Part shown: positions 63,147 to 64,000 of the stretch, piece after piece
Layout of the letters: the number at the start of each line of letters is the position of its first letter
Position numbering within the stretch: the first letter of the stretch is position 1
DNA from: Paenibacillus faecalis
GTDB lineage: Bacteria; Bacillota; Bacilli; Paenibacillales; Paenibacillaceae
Assembly (NCBI RefSeq): GCF_900289175.1
Contig: NZ_LT985747.1
Location: forward strand, 968,104 to 1,032,103
DNA length: 64,000 bases
Direction of reading: 5' to 3'
The notes under the pieces: generated by a model
The model's database searches: none
What the model was told of the DNA's origin: nothing
The model's input: the letters and a program-made list of their open reading frames with translations, nothing else
Position numbers and translations under genes: made by a program

Positions 63147-64000
63147 TTAGCTTTTTAGCCGTTGTACAAGCTCGTCATAGCGCGGACTTTTCAGGAAATT
63201 GTCAATAGATATATGCTCCGCATCGGGATTTACCCCTTTCGCGCGATCCGTCAATGTCTGCTGGGTGATGACGATATCCGCATCCGACGGAATTTCGCTG
63301 ACCGCCGCGTTAATGACCGTGATATTGACGCCTGCTTGCTGAAGCTTCCTGCGAAGGACCGAAGCTCCCATAGCGCTTGAGCCCATCCCGGCATCGCAGG
63401 CAAATACGATTTTGCTGACTTCCTGCTTCTGGATCGAAGCTGCAGCTTCGGCCGCAGGCGTGGTCTGACCACTGCTTCCGCCTGTTTTCATCTCTTTTAT
63501 TTTGGCGGCCGCTTCCTCCAGATTAAGCTCCTCTTCGCCTTTCTTCCCTGTCTTCAGCAATAGTGCGGCAACCAGGAAGGACACGATGGTCGCGGACAGG
63601 ACACCGGCAAGCACCGGAATGAGTCCGCCTTTCGGAGCCATGGCAAAGTACGCGAAAATACTGCCCGGCGACGCCGGACCGACAAGGCCTGCGCCAAGAA
63701 TCTGAAATGTGAACGTTCCGGCAACGCCGCCGGCGATCGCAGCAAGAATCAGCACCGGCTTCATCAAAATATACGGAAAATAGATTTCATGAATACCACC
63801 GAAGAAATGAATGACGACTGCTCCTGGAGCGGATGCTTTGGCCGTTCCCCGTCCCACAAGCCAATAAGCCAGCAGGATACCGAGGCCCGGGCCGGGATTC
63901 GTCTCCAGCATATACAACACGGATTGTCCCAGGCGTGCCGCTTCCTCAGTTGCAATCGGGCTCAGAATGCCATGATTGATCGCGTTATTCAGAAACAAAA
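63147..64000 (-). CDS. mtlA: Mannitol-specific PTS enzyme IICB, partial (5' end outside window)
   Basis: C-terminal 283 or so residues of the mannitol permease. Membrane segments of the IIC domain include the substrate-binding FFGGIHEIYFPYILMKP; a linker rich in Glu, Lys and Ala follows; then the IIB domain with the phospho-Cys in IVFACDAGMGSSAMGASV. The frame continues without a start codon of its own to the right edge. It is the first gene of mtlA-mtlR-mtlF-mtlD; the operon promoter lies beyond the window. Confidence 0.95.
   Translation of the reverse strand, partial: LFLNNAINHGILSPIATEEAARLGQSVLYMLETNPGPGLGILLAYWLVGRGTAKASAPGAVVIHFFGGIHEIYFPYILMKPVLILAAIAGGVAGTFTFQILGAGLVGPASPGSIFAYFAMAPKGGLIPVLAGVLSATIVSFLVAALLLKTGKKGEEELNLEEAAAKIKEMKTGGSSGQTTPAAEAAASIQKQEVSKIVFACDAGMGSSAMGASVLRRKLQQAGVNITVINAAVSEIPSDADIVITQQTLTDRAKGVNPDAEHISIDNFLKSPRYDELVQRLKS

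Overview
The window looks like chromosomal sequence of a Paenibacillus-type spore-forming Firmicute. The pointers are strong AGGAGG ribosome sites, a T-box leader on the branched-chain amino acid genes, a RuvC-independent set of housekeeping genes typical of the group (infC-rpmI-rplT, trmB, recQ), a YheC/YheD-type spore-coat ATP-grasp gene, a YesS/LplABC-type sugar locus and a secreted multidomain GH18 chitinase. This is an inference from gene content; no 16S gene is present.

Layout. 1-2042: a two-gene minus-strand unit, an AMP-forming CoF/PaaK-like ligase translationally coupled to an SbnA-like 2,3-diaminopropionate enzyme that runs off the left edge; a spore-coat ATP-grasp gene is divergent. 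3.3-3.5 kb: tRNA-Gly and tRNA-Pro with promoter and terminator. 3.6-9.2 kb: a GGDEF-EAL membrane protein, an orphan DRE-TIM aldolase, a PAS histidine kinase and a small zinc-ribbon-like protein. 9.4-16.2 kb: ilvB-ilvN-ilvC-leuA-leuB behind a T-box with a clear promoter. 16.3-19.2 kb: GNAT, a Gly/Phe-rich coat-like protein and a complete IS3-family element with an A AAA AAG frameshift site and stimulatory stem. 19.2-20.7 kb: infC-rpmI-rplT with leader attenuator. 20.7-28.9 kb: two glycosyltransferases, trmB, ytqA-ytqB, manA and a lipase-like hydrolase. 29-31.3 kb: an ArsR-like regulator and a SulP anion transporter. 31.4-33.8 kb: chitinase with a long leader, then short genes. 33.8-39.9 kb: B12-binding radical SAM protein, recQ, RluA-type synthase, speD.

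40-49.1 kb is a catabolic locus: a membrane-anchored AraC regulator, an LplB/LplC/LplA-type ABC importer and two cytoplasmic Cys-type sulfatases, with a CcpA-like site in front; it is best read as uptake and intracellular desulfation of a sulfated sugar. 49.2-55.8 kb holds accessory housekeeping genes, among them a VOC enzyme and an Rrf2 regulator whose promoters carry nearly the same 19-bp palindrome, a proline peptidase and a cystine symporter. 56-59.4 kb is a cobalamin riboswitch followed by a BtuF-BtuC-BtuD-type importer. 59.4 kb to the right edge is the mannitol operon mtlA-mtlR-mtlF-mtlD, with mtlA cut by the window end.

The least explained parts are the diaminopropionate/ligase pair, the sulfatase locus without a visible maturase or glycosidase, the twin-palindrome Rrf2/VOC pair, and several small genes below usual annotation size (45 and 54 codons).
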